A stretch of DNA of 6,800 nucleotides. Origin: Acidiferrobacteraceae bacterium. GTDB taxonomy: Bacteria; Pseudomonadota; Gammaproteobacteria; Arenicellales; UBA868. A model generated the notes under the pieces. The model ran no database searches. It was not told the DNA's origin and worked only from the letters and a program-made list of their open reading frames with translations. The number at the start of each line of letters is the position of its first letter. The first letter of the stretch is position 1. The translations under genes were made by a program, and so were the position numbers. Location: the NCBI GenBank assembly GCA_002721105.1, contig PBJL01000014.1, positions 63,647-70,446 of the forward strand. The letters run 5' to 3'. Positions 5,288 through 6,800 of the stretch are shown in pieces.

Positions 5288-6800
5288 TTGATTACTCGAT
5301 TGAAAATGAGATTGATCAGTATTTAGCGCGCTTGTTTCCGCTCCCTAGAAGTATTACGGGACAAGGAAATAGAGATACTCTTCGTATTCTTCAAGAGTTA
5401 GTACCGATTAATGTTCTAGAGTTTAAGTCAGGTAAGGAAGTTTATGGTTGGACTATACCTGACGAGTGGAATCTTCGGGAAGCGTGGATTAAAGATGAGC
5501 ATGGAAATATTCTTATCGATATGAAGAATTCAAATTTACATGTGATGGGGTATAGTGTGGCCATAAATAGAAAAATCGATTTCGATCAGCTCAAAGAAAA
5601 ACTTCATTATCTTCCAGAGATTCCCGACGCGATTCCCTATCGAACTTCTTACTACAAGAAAGATTGGGGGTTTTGTGTCAACAAAAGACAGTATGACTCA
5701 CTACGGGCAGCGAAACAATTACATGTATACATAGATTCAGATTTTGATAGCAGTGGTTCTCTGACAATTGGTGAGCTGATTATTCCAGGAAAAACAGATC
5801 AAGAAATATTAATATCGACATATATTTGTCACCCATCTTTAGCCAACGATAATTTGAGTGGACCCGTTCTTACCGCATTCTTGGCAAGGAACATCTTGAA
5901 TAATGAAAAACCGAATCATACCTGGAGGGTTATATTTGTTCCAGAAACTATTGGCGCTATAACTTACTGCGCTGTAAATGAAGAAGTGATGAAAAATATC
6001 GATGCTGGATTTGTTGTTACTACCGTGGGAGGTCCGGGCCCCATAGGATACAAAAAATCATATGATGCTAGTCATCCTATCAATTCAATGATCGAAGATA
6101 TTTTTGAAGAGAATAATAAGAAATTTTTATCATATCCCTATGATTTTCATGGCAGCGATGAGCGTCAGTATTCGTCTATTGGATTTCGAATCAATGTCGC
6201 ATCTATAACAAAAGATAAATACTATGAATATGATTACTATCATACTTCACTTGATGATTTAAATTTCGTAAAAGGAAAATACATCTGTGAGAGCCTGCAT
6301 TACTATCAACAAGCAGTAAATCGTTTAGATGGAGATATTGTTTTCAGGAACAGATATCCCAATGGTGAGGTAATGTTAGCAAAATTCGGATTATACCCGG
6401 AGGATGGCGCCAGTCTCAATCCTGGGATGAAACCTGATCAAGTTCTAGACGTGAGAATGAAGTTACTTTTTTATATGGATGGAACGGTGTCTGTTGGACG
6501 ATTAGCTAAACTCATTAAAGCGCCTGTTGATGTGATATACAAGGAATGTATTTTGCTTGAAAAGTACTCAATAATTGAGAGGATACCCGAAATTTCCCAC
6601 CGGTTAATTTTTAGTGCTAGTGATGCCGGCCCAGCAGAATATATTGCTCGAATTGCAAAGAGTGTGAAGATTCCTTACCGTATTTATGCATCAAAATTGT
6701 CGGAGCCTATTTTTCACAAACATGGTATTGGATGCATTCGAGAGAGCAATTTCAAAAACGAGACGGCTGATCTGATTGTGACAGGAACACATAAGGGTGA
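5284..6800 (+). CDS. DUF4910/DUF2172 M28-like zinc aminopeptidase-type protein fused to a further C-terminal domain (3' partial)
   Basis: Open from the ATG in an ATGA overlap with the NeuB-like stop to the window end: 505 complete codons, no stop reached. Residues 20 to about 345 match the DUF2172/DUF4910 aminopeptidase-like family: PLPRSITGQGNRDTL near the start, SNLHVMGYSV, IPYRTSYYKKDWGFC, then ICHPSLANDNLSG at 181-193 with H183 and D189, PETIG at 220-224 with E221, GSDERQY at 290-296, and YHTSLDDL at 319-326 with H320. These positions fit the metal-binding set of M28-type peptidases. Residues from about 390 to 435 (MDGTVSVGRLAKLIKAPVDV and onward) look like the winged-helix segment common in this family. 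After it the protein does not stop: from residue 440 it continues with RLIFSASDAGPAEYIARIA, then DLIVTGTHKG, resembling the first half of a Rossmann- or GT-B-like domain. It has no signal peptide, so it is probably cytosolic. The substrate is unknown; an N-acyl or aminoacyl sugar is one possibility given its neighbours. Confidence 0.85.
   Translation, partial: MIDYSIENEIDQYLARLFPLPRSITGQGNRDTLRILQELVPINVLEFKSGKEVYGWTIPDEWNLREAWIKDEHGNILIDMKNSNLHVMGYSVAINRKIDFDQLKEKLHYLPEIPDAIPYRTSYYKKDWGFCVNKRQYDSLRAAKQLHVYIDSDFDSSGSLTIGELIIPGKTDQEILISTYICHPSLANDNLSGPVLTAFLARNILNNEKPNHTWRVIFVPETIGAITYCAVNEEVMKNIDAGFVVTTVGGPGPIGYKKSYDASHPINSMIEDIFEENNKKFLSYPYDFHGSDERQYSSIGFRINVASITKDKYYEYDYYHTSLDDLNFVKGKYICESLHYYQQAVNRLDGDIVFRNRYPNGEVMLAKFGLYPEDGASLNPGMKPDQVLDVRMKLLFYMDGTVSVGRLAKLIKAPVDVIYKECILLEKYSIIERIPEISHRLIFSASDAGPAEYIARIAKSVKIPYRIYASKLSEPIFHKHGIGCIRESNFKNETADLIVTGTHKG

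Overview
The window holds a five-gene, all-plus-strand cassette whose content points to biosynthesis of a nonulosonic (sialic-acid-like) or related 3-deoxy-ulosonic sugar acid for a surface glycan (O-antigen, capsule or flagellin modification). The DNA is AT-rich. The first enzyme closely resembles, from memory, the Shewanella Kdo 8-oxidase KdnB. I therefore favour a Gram-negative, perhaps gammaproteobacterial, host, but no rRNA or housekeeping gene is present to fix the taxon.

Layout. Positions 1-49 may be the tail of an upstream gene. Positions 50-234 are a non-coding leader with one perfect TATAAT box and no clear -35 element. Then follow: (1) a KdnB-like iron-type alcohol dehydrogenase (235-1359); (2) a DegT/DnrJ/EryC1/StrS PLP aminotransferase (1356-2543); (3) a fusion of a divergent CMP-sugar-acid cytidylyltransferase with a PseG-like nucleotide-sugar hydrolase (2540-4165); (4) a NeuB-family sugar-acid synthase with a C-terminal SAF domain (4226-5287); (5) a DUF4910 M28-like zinc aminopeptidase-type protein with a winged-helix segment and the start of an additional Rossmann-like domain (5284 to beyond the window end). 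Genes 1-2, 2-3 and 4-5 overlap by 4 bases (GTGA, ATGA, ATGA). Only genes 3 and 4 are separated, by 60 bases.

Working model (inference). The PseG-like half frees a hexose from a UDP-sugar. The NeuB-like enzyme condenses it with phosphoenolpyruvate to make the ulosonic acid, and the cytidylyltransferase half activates the acid with CMP. The dehydrogenase and aminotransferase together would turn a hydroxymethyl group into an aminomethyl group, by analogy with KdnB/KdnA, which make 8-amino-8-deoxy-Kdo. If they act on the nine-carbon product, the result would be a terminally aminated (9-amino) nonulosonate. The role of the DUF4910 protein is unknown; trimming an acyl or aminoacyl group, or a non-peptidase role, are both open. 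The dehydratase and epimerase steps that normally precede PseG, and the glycosyltransferases, are not in this window.

The most interesting points are the pairing of Kdo8N-type chemistry with a NeuB/PseG route, the aberrant nucleotide-binding loop of the cytidylyltransferase half, the unusual active-site segment of the NeuB-like enzyme, and the DUF4910 fusion.
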